Assembly: GCA_038373865.1 (NCBI GenBank)
Contig: JAXGGA010003074.1
Span: 1-64,000 of the forward strand
DNA from: Uloborus plumipes
Lineage: Eukaryota > Arthropoda > Arachnida > Araneae > Uloboridae
Length of the DNA stretch: 64,000 bases
Reading direction: 5' to 3'
The notes below the pieces were generated by a model that saw nothing but the letters and a program-made list of their open reading frames with translations, was not told the DNA's origin and did no database searches. The position numbers and the translations under genes were made by a program. Positions 23,008 to 36,599 of the stretch are shown piece by piece (positions within the stretch are counted from its first letter, which is position 1; every line of letters starts with the position of its first letter).

Positions 23008-26000
23008 TTTTCTAGAGTACTGGACAATGCTACTAATGTGAAGCATCTACAAGCCAAATAGAACACATTACAGCGCCATTCGTCGAAAAGGGATAAAAAA
23101 TGATGCTGGAAAATACTTCGGACAATAACAATAAGTGAAACCCAAATGATCTTCATCTCATTTGTTTTGAGCCGACTTCCCAGAGTGCAACCGCAAAACG
23201 AGTTGGTTAACCTTGTCGCTGCCGCGGGAAGTTAAGTGGAAAAATTCGGAAGGAAAAAAATTAATATTCTCAAAACGCAAGACAGTTCAAACCGAGTGGG
23301 AAAAAGTGGTGCAAAAATGTGTCATTTTGGTAAGGTTCAAGTGGGTTCACGGCCAAGTGAGACACTGTGGCTTAGGTCTGACAGAAATTTTTTTCAAATC
23401 GTTGGAAGAGTTATTTTTTTGTTAATGAATGTTGAAACATGGATGTAATTGCAATACAGGCAGCGTGATTTTTTATTATTAGCTCTCTTTTTTATTTTCT
23501 TTTTAAATATTAGTTTTATTATTTTTTTTATATTAAGATCCCATAATAAAAACGAAGGCCACGTCCCTAGTAATATTTTCTACACCTCAAATAAAAGGTT
23601 ACTGTTCGGATAATTTTTTTTTCTCTGTCCCTCCTTGCACTTGCAAATCATTTATATTCGTTAATATATATCGCATTTCTACGCTGCGGCCATACAGAAT
23701 GGTCTTTATTATGAGAAGTAAAAAATACTACAAGAAATGCGAAATCTTTATCAGATAAAAAATAACTTCTCTTCCCCACCAATTTATCAGTGCGGAAATC
23801 GGATTCAGTACATTCGCCGTGATGAAACCAAGATACAGATAGCATCTCAATGCAGGGCAGAATATTAAGCTGCAACTGTTTGAAATTCGTCTGGGTTTAT
23901 TCTGAAACTGCAGATTCAAACTGAATCACTCTTCAAATAAAATTTATCTCGCATAAAATCACATTCGAAGTGAAAGCTACCTTTAATCGCACTTTACTTT
24001 TCTTTGATTTTCCATGCAATCGCCTTCATTTGTCGCACGAAACACGTTACAAAGACTTCAAATATGTTAGATCTTTGTTTCACAACACGGACTTTATGAG
24101 GAAAATGAACTCTACTTTAAAATGAAATTAAATTGTAAATATTTTGAGAAACAGTATTCAATTATTACTTTCTGGCTCCGTAACGGACGCATCTTATGCG
24201 ATACGCCTGTTCTCCATTTGTAGAGAAGAACCAAGAAATGAGGAAAGTACGGACAGTAACTAATTTACGGATCACAATCACTTTGATTGAACCAGAAAAA
24301 ATGGTGCATCCTCTTAAACGTTAAAGCATTCAACGAAATCTTGGAGAACTTTGAGCCCTTATTTTTAACGGTGCATTAGCTACCCTATTGCTACATAGCA
24401 CCAGCCTCCTTTCAAAGAAACTCAAGTACTTTTTTCAACTCTACATTATTTACCCGTATTCACAGGAAAGTATTAGAAATGTATACATAGCCTTTCAAAC
24501 AGCTGATATAGAAAACATAAATAATTAAAAGCAAATAAATTCTGGAAAACGGTGTTTTAATAATGCGCCAATCACCTAAATTCCAAAAAGAATAAGCCAA
24601 TGAATCAGATGCCCTCTCAAAGAGTAAATACAAGTTTCTTAATAAGCAGTACCACCGAACTTGCGACTGGTTCCTTATGCAATGAAGATTAAGATTTATA
24701 GTTTATTTAGTAAATTTATCATTTGAGTTCACTCACGGTCAAAAATCCGAAGAGGGCAAGTCAGGCAAAACACCAGAGAGAACCATCTTGGGGAGACTGC
24801 AGCTTACAAAGTAGCTGTGTTCATTGTTCATACGAGTCTCTACTCCCAGCGGTTTTTGAGGAGTTCAAGCTTCAGAACAGACAGACAGACGCGAACAGAT
24901 TTCAATAGTTATGTTCATAAGTTCTATCCATGGATGTGGTTGATCGAATGGATTTACGGCAGATATTTGGCCAGTTATGTCAAAAATTAAGACATATTTT
25001 TAAAAGTAACTGTTGATAACAAAGCTTTAATTATCATACCTAAAATAAATTTATATTATTTTGAATAAATTAAATATAAACCATGGACTTAATGAAACGC
25101 TCCTTGTTAATCTCTTCCTTAATAAAATACTTTCCACCGATATTAATAATTAAAACAAACTATAGCTGTACATGCAGTATAAAACAAACAATTATCGGAG
25201 ACTAATTTAATATTGATTTGTGGAGAAAGGAGATATAATACTGAGAATTAGACCGGCTTGAGGGCAACAAAACTAAGGTGAATGCTCACACACAGGATGT
25301 TTGACAAAACAATTTTTCTTTATTTTCAGGCAATGAAAATTACCCCCCCCCCCTTCTAAAATTTCTTCATGAATTTCGAAAACATATGGATTTGAATGCT
25401 TAGAAATGTGTACAGAAAATAGTACAAGTATTTGAGAAATAGCGTTCCTCAAATATTTTTTCTGCGAGAATACTCTAGTTTTCTAAAAAAGCATAAAAGC
25501 GGATATATTCTTCAAATGGTTAAAACGTCAACAGCACAAGTAACTTTCAAGTAAATTGATTACAGGTGCAATTCCTTTTTCAAAACTAAGTAGAGATTGC
25601 TCCCGATTTCGATTACATAAATACATTTAATTACAGGAAGTAAATACAGAAGAAACAGTGCACTTAATTATAGAACTGAAATTATGCGATTTTGAAAAAG
25701 TAGTACGGAAAATATCTTCTATTGTTTCTGAATTCTTCGATTGCTTTTTTCATTATGCAGATACACAACACTAAGATTATTCGCGTATTTTTTGCGAACC
25801 TGCACCCTACACTTCCGTGAATAAACATCACAGCAATGATGAAAGTTTCATAAAACTTACCACAGCTTTATTGACTTTGACAATTAACCTCTGCAACAGT
25901 CAACGAAATCTTCGAGAATGCCAATTATACCATTTGATTGCACAAAATTGTATTGCTTGTTTGAATGAAACACATAAAGTAAGCGAAAATGACTAATTTT

Positions 26001-29000
26001 AAAATGACATATTTTAAATGTATAAAAGAAAAAAAGACTCAATTTTTCTTTTGAAAAACCATGTTATCTCAAGCTGACAGGAATATCACACAGTTGCACC
26101 CCTTAAAAAATAAAAAAAACTCTCTCTGGAACCGTAAGTAAGATTATAATACGTAGAAGTATGATTATCAACAACTATACTTTTTTTGTGAAATATCCTT
26201 GCAATCAAGTCATTACGACAGTTCTAGGTAAACTATAAATGTAAGTTATGGAATAAGCGTAGCTCTGCACAGCGTATTCGAACAGGAATTTTAAGCCTTT
26301 TAAAAAATTTATCTCGAAATGTTTTTATTTCCATATATTCTATTACTCTTCTGTTCTCGGAATTTAAAACAGCTGCGATTTCATTTAACGTCTACCATCT
26401 CACAACCGAGGTCAAAATTACGAATTGATCTTTGCGGCTCTTCCTGTGTAACGTAAGCCAGATCTCTAAATAGCAAAATATATGATAAAAAAGAAAACCT
26501 TTGCAAAAAGCTTGTCAATAAATTCAGTTATTCTCAATCTTGAAATTTAATAGTTACCGTTTATTACCTTTACTGTATGCAATGTAAATATCGGGTTATT
26601 CTGTACTACCAAATGGACGTCTCTACCATCAGAAGTCTTTCAACAACTACTTTTAGCAAAACCTGTGAAATTTCGGAAATTTGGCAAAAACATTGCAAAT
26701 TACTAAAATTAATAATAATACAAAATAATAAAAATTGTCTTTAGTGGTGTTGGTGAAAAAATGTAAAGGTTATTTTTAACGATGACGAAACTAAGTTAAT
26801 TTCACATGAAAACACGACTTTCTTACGGGAGCTCTTATTCGTTTCTTGTGGGTGCCTTAAGTGATGAAACTTCAAGCAGAACTATATCATAGTTGTTTTT
26901 AAATGCATGAAATAATTTTACGAAGGAAAAAGGAACTTCACCGGAATGTGAGATGAGGAAGGAGAAAAATCCCACAAAATAACTACTACATAGAATGTCT
27001 GGAGTGTCGGAACAACCTGTTTACACAATGACCGGGAACACCAACTAATATTAATGTTAAATTCAACGACGAGCTTGACAGTATGAACAGAGTAAACACA
27101 ATAGATTTAGATCGGTAATTTTTAAACAGGATAATTACAGACGTAATTAACTTGTAATTGTTACCTCTTTTGCAACAAGATCATTTTCTCGAAGCTAGGA
27201 AACTTTAAGAAATGACAATGAAGAGGCCATCAAGGAAAGAAAAACGAGGTTGCAATAAGATGGAATGGCGATTTCAAATGTTTCGTCTATTGTGTGTATG
27301 GACAAAATTAAGAAAACAACGCGGAAAAGAACTTTCTTTTGAGCAGAATTTCAGCATAATGATAATGAATACCCTTGAGGATGTTCAGAACAAAGTAATA
27401 GTCTTTTCATAAACTGTTTAAGAAGACGATAATGGCAATTTTACGTCATAGCTTTCAACCCAAAGAGCAAATTTTCTAAACAGGCAAAGAATGAAGCATA
27501 AGTAGCTAAAAGGAGACACGAGAAAGTTAACCTCAAAAAATATTTAAGAAAAAAAAAAAAAAAAAAAAAAAAGCTGAATAGCTCAAATTTTAAAATTGCA
27601 CCTCATTTTAAAAAGCACAACTTTTTCTTAAAGAGCATTACAGAGAGATGGCCTCTCAGGAAAATATTGCGCGATATTTTCCAAAGAGGTTCATTGTTCA
27701 AATTCTCATTAAAGTTCATTGAAAAGTCTAAATGAAGAATCCACATTGATCAGAAAATTCTTCTTGAATGAATTATTTGAATTTTACACCTTTAGTCCTC
27801 AGAAAATTATCACATAATCATTAAGCATGCTTTTCTCAGTCATGAGCAATTATTTTATTTAGTCTTCAGGATTTCGCCAGTTCTGAGGACTTTTAACCCA
27901 ATTAGGACTTTTTTTTTAAATTAGGATTCCCTTTAGTCCTCAGTACTATACACAAGGACTTCCTTGCATTCACACAACAATTGTCATTCAGTCATTAGGG
28001 TTCACACTGGTACTTTTCTTCGTGGCCCTCTTACCAGATCGCGCCACGGGTCCCTTAGCAGCTTTTGTCAAACTTATATCATACATATGAGTAAAAATTT
28101 GATATCACTCCATTACTGAGGTACCCCTAGCCCCAGTATTATATTTCTCACGATTAAACATGCTGAGTATGAATGTTCCAGCCAGAACTTCCGTTCTGTA
28201 CACGTTTTAATTCACAACCACAGTTCTAATTGGACTAGCTCGGGGCACGTGCGACCCTTTACCACACCCTGTAGAAGCCGTGATTTCAAAGCACGAGAAG
28301 ATTACCGCCAACTTCACGTATTGCTCGAGTTCCAAGCACCCGAGAGAGACAATGGGATGTTCCCAGACCATGACCTTAGGGCTGCACGCTTTTGTTGCCC
28401 GAATACTCTGATTATGGTAATCTGGAAAGTGTTCTCGGAAACAATAGCTCGACGTGCCACACCAGACACTCGCTTTCAATAAAAAGAGAGAGGACGAAGC
28501 CCCCATAAAAGAGTTCGCTGTTAGTCGGCTAGATAGGGCTCCGCAACCACAATACGACTAAAGGGGCACACGGATCTTAAAGTTTGGGGGAGGGGGCAGT
28601 TGAAATTTATCGACTGAAATGTTAAATTTTACTGAATGACTGTACATGGGAATGTACAGAAACCAAAATACATCAAATGAGAAGAAACATCAGGAATTAT
28701 TTATAATATGTATATATTCTATTTTAAATTACAATATTGCAACTCTGTTACCAAAGTTGCCGAATAATCAGAAAACTTCTCGAATAAGGACATTTTGTGA
28801 GGTCACAGTGACCTTTACTCGGGGAGCCCCTGATCACAAAATAGTAAAACAATTTTCTACATTTGTCGGTATGTCACAGGTAAGGTAAAAAGATGAAGGA
28901 CCGATCGATCATTTCATTGGCACATATCCAGAGTCGCCAAGAGTCCTCCTCAGTGGTGGCCTCTTCCCTCCCATGAAATTTAGGGAATTAATATTACCTT

Positions 29001-31025
29001 AACTTTGAACCCCCCTCCCCTCAAAGGGCCGGAGCTCTAGTTTTTGAATAGGCTGAGATAGACTCTCGCCGGCCCTCGCATATCCTACAATTTTTTCGGT
29101 TTGTAAAGGAGTGAGAAATAATTCCTGGCCAAATCCATCAAATTCAAGCGTCTGTTGTCAACGTTTCAAGTCAAACTCAACTGAAATCTATGTATTATTG
29201 CTGGGTTGGCCATATTTCCAGTGGCGGATTTATAAGTTTGGGAGTCCGTTGTATTGTATTTTTGGGTTGGACTATGTACTTTTCTTACTTTTATATCTGT
29301 AAAAAAGAGTTTGAGAAACAGCTATTATGATTCTCTTTGGGCCCATCGTAATTGCAACATGGTACATAAGTCATTGGCTATTTTCCATATGTCCAACTTT
29401 TCGGGTTCTTGCAGATACGATAGAATTTTTAATTAAAAATAAATACGCATAATACATGCTAGAAGTCAAACACACATGCCTTTGCATTGTTTCTACACAG
29501 TGGGAGTTAATGCTTTATCCATTCTCACAGCGTTCCTTTAATACTTATATTTTATAATTTATTTTCAAATACTATACCTTATTTTCGGAACTGAAGCTAG
29601 TCACTTGAAAGTATAAAACCCCGTGGGTTATAAGCTGCATTAGTGAATGAATAACAAATAAAAATCAACGTTATTGTAAACAGACAAACACCAATTAAAT
29701 GATAAGTTATTTTGCTTTTATAATGTAACTTTTTCCACTTATTCTTTCTGTACATAGCAGCTCAATTCAGAAATAAAACACAAAATTACTCATCAATTTG
29801 ACCTCTTTAACCTTGTCAGCACTTTTCTAAGGAAAAGGAAACATTTATCATCTAAAATGCATCAATTTTCAAATACATTCCACCGAAATAGAGTGTGTGT
29901 GGGGGTGGGGGGGGGGGCGTAGCAGAATATAAATGAACATTTTCTATTGACTATGGCTATTATATAAAACGGTACGTGTGTTTTAATTTATTAGAACAGC
30001 CTTACAAATTTTACGGAGCAAACCGTACGACAAATACAACGAAGATTAATGTTTTTTGCAACACTTAAGTTAACTTATAGAAATGTGTCGTGGTACATTG
30101 GTTGTAGGGCACTGACATAGAAAACATTTCAATTATATATCGATTCTAAGAAAAATGAGGCTGTCCCAGTTTCAATCATAGCAGCAACTTTTGCTACCCC
30201 GGTCGACTAGGCGAAGGCGTTATTTAAAACTCTATTAACACTACAAGAATCCAGTTCAAAAAGTAATGTGATGGTTTTGGTCTGGCTTTTAAGAATTAAA
30301 AAATATGTTTGCGTTCAAGCTGTTAATTTTGTAAAAATAATCGTTTCTTCCAATGTCAAAATTTGCCCGATGAATTAAAATAAAAATATAAAATATGCAA
30401 TCATTTCAACTAGGAAAAAAACACTTAAAGTTCCTACCATTGGAATAGAAGTTACTAATTAATAGGGAGGAAGTTAAAACACCAACCAGTCAGGGCAGTA
30501 GTTTATCTACAAACATTTTGATGACATAATAGGATCGTAGAAAATTTCCAACACCCCATCAGAGTCTTTTCCTGAACCGAGACTTATCTTCATTTCGAAG
30601 AGAAGGGGCAGCAAAAACATCAAACGGTCTCTTCAACTTGGACGATTCCTCCAAGAAGTGGTAAATGAAAATGAACCATAAAGAACAGTGACAGTGTAAA
30701 AAGGGAAACCAAGAAACGGGTAAACGTACGTAAAAAAAGATGAGTTATTCTGGATGATTTCCCTTCACATGATTTATTTTGAATGTATTTGCTTTGGACA
30801 ACGCGTCAACAACCCACATTCTTCATCAAAAAAGCAATTAGAATGCACCCGGGATCGTTCGGTTGCAAGCTAAATGTGATAGCCCCGCTCTGCCCAGAGT
30901 GGGGTTTAGAATCTGTAAATTTATATACATTCATTTAACTTTTAATGTTACTAATATGCAAAACAAGTGCAAATTAAGAAATTCACAACATAGAAAAAGA
31001 AACACAAAAAAGGAATAAGTGAAAG
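23008..31025. other. Long stretch without recognised gene
   Basis: About 8 kb of AT-rich, largely single-copy-looking DNA. Short ORFs (for example 23213-23448, 24723-24908, 27212-27412) overlap in several frames and have no recognisable domain. Repeat material is limited: a hAT-type end CAGTGGCGGATTTATAAG at about 29218, a C tract at 25345, an A run at 27549-27572 and a G tract at about 29900-29919. It could be intron of the NHERF gene or intergenic; the sequence does not decide. Confidence 0.45.
28200..28570. other. GC-richer patch of unknown nature
   Basis: This patch is visibly richer in G+C than its neighbours. It is open on both strands (minus 28207-28506, 99 codons; plus 28249-28482, 77 codons), contains AATAAA near 28480 and has the 8-mer CAACCACA at both edges (about 28214 and 28545). 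A solo LTR or a conserved noncoding element are possibilities; neither is supported by termini. Confidence 0.25.
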
Positions 31026-31550
31026 CAGTGGTCGGAAGTAGCGCGCTACAAGTAGCGAAACTACTGTAGTAGCTACATTTTTTAGTAGTTTGTAGTGTAG
31101 CGCACTACTTTTTAAAAAAAGTAGTGTAGTGAGTAGCGCGATACAAAAATGTTGTAGTTTGTAGCGATTTCATAAAACTACTTTCTAATGGAGCAAAAAA
31201 AAAAAAAAAACAGAAAAAAAAAAGATTCAATCGCGTCTGACTGGCGCATATCGTACACGATTTCCTTTGCGAAAGCAGTTAGAAAAATGAATCATACAAA
31301 TTCGAGCTGACCTCAGGCATATCATTTTGACGCCATAAGTTCTATATGTTAGACGGCATTGGTTTCTTTGGCGTCACCATTTTCATATTCCGCCAATATT
31401 TGCATTGAATATAGTGTATGGCTGAGGAAGGAAAATTTATGAATGAGCGATAACTGAGTGTTAGTGTTTTATAGCAACCGAGAATGTCATGTAAATGAAT
31501 GCTTTAGCGCTCAATGCTCAATTGGATTATTGTTCCAATGTCCACCAAAC

Positions 31551-31700
31551 ATGGCAGCAATTTTAATAGAAGAGGATACAAATTTGATAGAAGATGACAA
31601 TATCGAGCTGCCCTGGCCGGCGTATAATAAATACTTCACAGTTATTGAAATGATTTTCGTGCAAACTTTGCACTTTGAACAAAAAACTTTCTGTTTCTAA
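31551..31700 (+). pseudogene. Possible hAT transposase N-terminal remnant
   Basis: Inside the hAT element, on the strand expected for its coding region, a 49-codon stretch starts at an ATG. It contains acidic residues followed by ELPWPAYNKYF, which resembles the opening of the BED-finger segment of some hAT transposases. The zinc-binding cysteines and histidines are not present in the frame, which ends at 31700. The assignment rests on position and a weak motif. Confidence 0.3.
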
Positions 31701-31999
31701 GTCATCCGCATACAATTTAAAACTGCATATTGAAGTAAGTTAAGCATTTTTAGTTATGTTTCACACTTCAGATAGCTTATTTATTAATATTTCATAATGA
31801 ATACTAGTACCGTTTAGTATGTTTTTCATATTTCTTTAGTTTTGCTTCTTTAGTGACAGAGTATTGAAAAATATTAAAATAATAAAAATCAATTATTAAA
31901 TATTTTTGACATCATTTGACACAATTGGAAAAACGTTTTCATTTCATTTTATCGGTGGCGTATTAATAGGGATGGTGTTCAGACCGAGACCCAACTCCC

Positions 32000-32702
32000 C
32001 AAGGGCGTAGCCAGGACTCACGTTAGGGGGGTGCAAGCAGTGGCACCCCAATAGGAGGTCACTGTGACCTCCCAAAAAGTTCTTATCCGATACAAATTGG
32101 CTGATGAAATTTGAAAACAGTGAGACAGTATTGCAAGGCTGAACTTCATTTTATTTTATTTTTTTTCTTTAATTAATTAATTTATTCATTTTTGTGATGC
32201 CTCACGTCTCTTTTGGTAGACATAGATAAGAATGCATTTTTTTAATCATTCAGTAAAGTTCTGAGTTTTATTCGGTAAATTAAAAATTTTCTCCTCAAAA
32301 ACAGGCAAGCTTACTTATAATATTTCACCCTAAAATTTTTATTCTTCGCATACTCAGATTAAAAAAGTTGTTTTCATGCTAAAAGACAAATTTGGGTTTG
32401 GTACAAGGATCCGTGTTAGGTAAAGAATGAAGCTGATTTTCTGATGTGGCGCCAAGGACTTAAAACTTATTGGTGGGAGAGGAGGCGAAGGGGGGGGGGG
32501 AGACTCTCAATGACCGAATGAAATTCCAAATTTCACCGAGTAATAAAATACGAACTTATTTGTCTGCGTCAGCATGTTACAATGAAAAGCAGGAAAGGGG
32601 ACAAAATCGTTTGTCAAAAAAATAAATAAAATCGGAGGTCACAGTGACCTCCCATTGACTCTGATCTAGGGGGTGCAGCTGCACCCCCTAGCTACGCCCT
32701 TG
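32000..32702. mobile_element. Nested hAT-type MITE
   Basis: Termini are CAAGGGCGTAGCCAGG (left) and CAAGGGCGTAGCTAGG (right, reverse-complemented). Just inside, GGAGGTCACTGTGACCTCCC and its near copy at 32634-32653 are palindromic repeats at mirrored positions. Flanks CCAACTCC and CCAACCCC are similar but shifted by a base, so the duplication is only tentative. Parts are shared with the split hAT at 16195-18320. Confidence 0.7.
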
Positions 32703-32912
32703 CCAACCCCCTTGAAACTCAAAATTAAATTCCTACAATGAAAATTCAATTTTTTTTCTCATATATTTTTGAAAAGTAGCGACTACTTTTCAAAAGTAGT
32801 GTAGCGCGCTACATTAAAAAAAAAGTAGTTGTAGCTGTAGTTAACTACATTTATAAGAAAGTAGTTGTAGTTGTAGTTCGCTACAAAAAATATGTAGTTT
32901 TTCCAACCACTG

Positions 32913-34398
32913 AGTGAAAGACATTTTTTCCCTTCGTTTTTTTCAACTCGAACTATTTTGTTAAAAAATAAATAAACAGTTTTTCCAATTTGAACAGTAA
33001 AATTTAGTATTACAGTGTCTCTTTTGCTGGTGTGTTAAAATATTTTTGGATACTAGCGTGAAAATATACGCATGTCAATTTTGGGGCTTTTTTCTTCTTT
33101 TTTTCGACTCATTTATTTCCAGGCGTACAAGTTCAAACAATGGCGGGTCTTAGAATGCTATGACGAGCTTTTCGGTAGTTTGCATTTCTGCCTTCGCTCC
33201 GGCTGTGGAGCGGTAAATTGCAGCTTTATTAAACCGTAGGATTTTTATCAACATAGAAGAAAATAAAAATTCTAAAGAATTAAACGAAAAGAAATCGAAC
33301 TGACTGAGTTGCGTTGTACAATCAAGCATTTTAACAAGCTCTTTGTAGTGGCTAAAGTTTAAGAAAAATCTATTGAAATTTAAATAAAGAAAGAAACGAC
33401 CAAAACTTGTACAGTGTTCCAGAAAATTATAATAACCTCTGCTGCCAGTTTTGTTGTATAGGAACCTCTGCTGCCAGTTTGTTTGCCAGCCTGCTGGCGC
33501 CAAGATAATTGGGATTGAATTTTGTCAGATGTTTATTTTGATCTAGGAAATACTATTCAGTTATTTAAACGAATTGAGAAACGAATAAAGATTTAAATAA
33601 AAATTGCAAACGCTCAGAGCGTGAAGATCAAGATGACAAGATTGAAAACCTGTTGCCAGGTGTTTCTAAACGAATACCTGATTTCTTGGAAATCAATTCG
33701 AAACCAACAAGCAGTAACAATGTATAAAAAAATAAACGAGCAAAACCTCAATGATGAATTTTAATCAGTTGCATTGAAGACGGAAAAAGTGGCATTTGTA
33801 CAAGAATGGAGACAATGAAATGCAGTTGATAATTGAATCAAAGTGATGAAATAATATTTCTTTCATTGAACTTAATATTTTTCAATGCTAACACTATTTA
33901 TTAAAAGCGTTTTTCTTTCGTTAAAAACGATGGCTTGCGATTTGATTTTTTTAAATTAAGACGTGATTATGTTTTTAATATTTTTTTGCCCTTGTGCCAT
34001 AGTGCATACACATATAAAAATATGTGCCATAAACATTAGTTCATATAACATACATAGAATGTTTTTTAAAGAAAAGTAATTAGAGGTTTTAGGCGCGTAA
34101 TACTTTTAGGATAAGAGTGAACATTTGTCTTGTTTGAAAAATAACAATTGAAAATTTCTTAATTGTTATTATTTTTTTCATTTTATTTGAGGCATCAAAA
34201 TTTTAATATCAAAGTTATTGTTTCAAAAATGTTTTTATTTATTCATTTTTGGTGTTTTTTATTTTTTATGAAAGCACCGCGAACTTTAATGTTCCACGTT
34301 ACAGCTTACGGTAATCAAAGGGTTTAAGCGCCACTTTTACGTTAATGATAGCTAGTTTTTTTTTTAAAGTATGATTTTTTGAAATAGATTTCATCATT
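32913..34398. other. No gene seen
   Basis: AT-rich. A 117-codon minus-strand ORF at 33150-33503 has no recognisable domain. Its N-terminal part covers a short duplicated motif, ACCTCTGCTGCCAGTTT, at about 33436 and 33463. Confidence 0.4.
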
Positions 34399-34783
34399 TC
34401 GCTGCTTGAAATGAACAACGGCATATCTGCAAAACACGACTTTTCAGGAGAGCGTTTCAAAGTTTTTGCAGTAAAACGGCATTTTGAAGTAAAATGGTAT
34501 ATAAAGGGTACTTATGTCGAATCAACTTACATAGACATAGATGATAGACACTCCAAGCACTTATTCAGAACTGACACAATGGCGGCTGTGTCGTTGTTTA
34601 CTGGGAAAAGCGCGCCGAAATAATAACTATGCACAACGATATTAAAGATTGCTGCGTGATATTTTGAAACTAGAGATATGCCGATAATACCACAAGAAAG
34701 AGTAAAAAAAAAAAACAGAATTTATTGATGTAATAAAAAAAATCGATTTTTGCAGATATGCCGTTGTTCATTTCAAGCAGCGA
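34399..34783. mobile_element. MITE with perfect 36-bp inverted repeats
   Basis: The left end 34399-34434 and the right end 34748-34783 are exact reverse complements, beginning TCGCTGCTTGAAATGAACAA. The perfect match implies recent insertion or gene conversion. The interior (about 313 bp) contains a 70-codon ORF starting in the left repeat, without a recognised domain. Flanks (ATT/TTT) do not reveal a diagnostic duplication. Confidence 0.8.
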
Positions 34784-36599
34784 TTTGTGCTTATCCTGTG
34801 CTATACGGGAAAAAAAACCGAGTTTTTCTAATGAATGTTAAGAAACTGGAAACAGTCCCTTTGTATGGCAGATATTTTAGATATAATAAATGTCTTGTTT
34901 TGATAAGCGTTGCTACAATTGCAGAAAAATGTGATAAATTAGAATGCAATGATACTTTTTTTTTTTTTTTTTTTTGTGGAATGAAATGAACTGGCAAGAA
35001 AAAACTTTTTACTACTTTGCTCTATTATCAACCACTTGCAGAAAGGAAGAAGGCATCCTTACAGCTCCGAGACAAGCGTAAGTAATACTCTTTGCAACTT
35101 GTCACTGACAGTTTGTAATAACGTCATAACTGATCAACTCGTGTAAACTCTCTAAAATTGTTGCAAAATAAACAATTTTAGAAAAATGAGTAATTTTGTG
35201 ACTAAGTTTTAATTTCCAATTCACAACTGCACTTTTGTACAAAACTCCACAACTTCAGTATGTACTTTCAAATTTAAACATTAGTGCAGAAATGACATGA
35301 AAAGGAAAGTCCGAGTTTCTTAGTGTCAGCAAGCTATAACCCGCCATCGAATAACGCGACAAAACGTTTTTCCTTTCCCTCACACAGCTTGGCGGAAAAG
35401 AGTACTTCTTACAGCGTTTAACTTTTCATACACAATAACACAAAACATGTACAGCGTTTTTCGTAATCCTAAGTCAAAGCATCCAATTCTTATACAACGA
35501 AAATAATTGATCGCAGTAGTAGCATCAATGCAGAAAACAAAAAAAGTACATAAAGAAAAAGATTAATAGCGTCTTGAATTTACCCGGATGTAATGCGGAG
35601 AGAAATTTGGAAAGTGACGCAATGGAGGTTACGCAAATTACGTGATCGATCACCGGAACTTCAGTGGAGAGAAAAAAAAAAGTTATGGAACTGCTATTCG
35701 AAAAAACCTTGGCACGCTTTTTCCTTGTTCGAAAGTTTTGTTGTTAGAAAGAGAAAGTAAATGCAGGAACCGAAAGTAAATTTAGAAACACAAAGCAAGA
35801 ATGACGTTTGGCTCAAAAATAGCTTGAAATAAAATAAATAAAAAGAAAAATCGAGTCATCAGTGTTTTGTTTACACAACACAGCAATAAAGCAGAGAAAG
35901 AGAAAGAGGAAAAAGCTCTTTCAAAACACGCTTAAGTTGAACGATTACTTAATTTTTATCTTTTCCACCAACATTTCAAAAAAATACAAGGTCGACAAAA
36001 AATAAAAAATCGACATTACTACACCGATTATTGTGGATGAAATAGAAAACAGCACAATTCTTTGAAAACTAGTTAAAAAAAAAGAAAGAAAAGAAAAAGA
36101 ATGACATCTAATATTATAAGTTTTAAGAGATAACAAGTACCTTTGAAACCAAAGATACTATCAAATAGAACAATGTTCAAAGTATAAACAGCATTGAATT
36201 TCGCAAATTATTTTTGCTGAAAGTAAAAATCTTTAAAAAATCAGAGGGAGAAAAAAAGTTTAGCAAATCCCTTTGAGATAAACCTTTGGTACTTTGTTTG
36301 ATAATTTTACTTTTATTAACATATTTTACGCTTACTATTTTTCTTAATCAAAGCGGTGAAAGTCAAGACATTACATTAAACTCAAAGAGAAAATAAATAA
36401 GAGCCCCCCCCCCCCTTTTACGACACAAGTAAAAAAGTACGAAACTAAAACATTTGTACACAAATGAAAAATTGATTAATTTTAATAAATAAAGAAAAAA
36501 AGTGGCAAAATAAATTATTGTTATGCAGAATATTTGTTGTAAATTGTTTCGTTTAATGAAGTCATTTCAAAACTGAACTCTTAATAAAAAGGCACAACA
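34784..36599. other. No gene seen
   Basis: AT-rich with a run of 19 T (34957-34975), a C tract (about 36404-36415) and nothing recognised as coding. Confidence 0.4.

Larger units (their letters stand above)
31026..32912 (+). mobile_element. hAT transposon, decayed
   Basis: Terminal inverted repeats start CAGTGGTCGGAAGTAGC (left) and CAGTGGTTGGAAAAACTAC (right, reverse-complemented). Flanks are a perfect 8-bp duplication AGTGAAAG (31018-31025 and 32913-32920). Both subterminal regions are packed with GTAGC, GTAGT and GCGCTAC motifs (31030-31170 and 32778-32890), the kind of clustered repeats that hAT transposases bind. A second hAT (32000-32702) is inserted inside, and only a short candidate coding remnant survives. 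Confidence 0.9.

Noticed and set aside
28207..28506. 99-codon ORF, and CAACCACA repeated at both patch edges as a possible target duplication
   Set aside because: Both strands are open, neither frame resembles a known protein, and the supposed element lacks matching termini.
33150..33503. 117-codon ORF on the minus strand
   Set aside because: Composition is Phe/Leu-rich with no domain, and its start lies in a short duplicated motif; no splice or promoter context.
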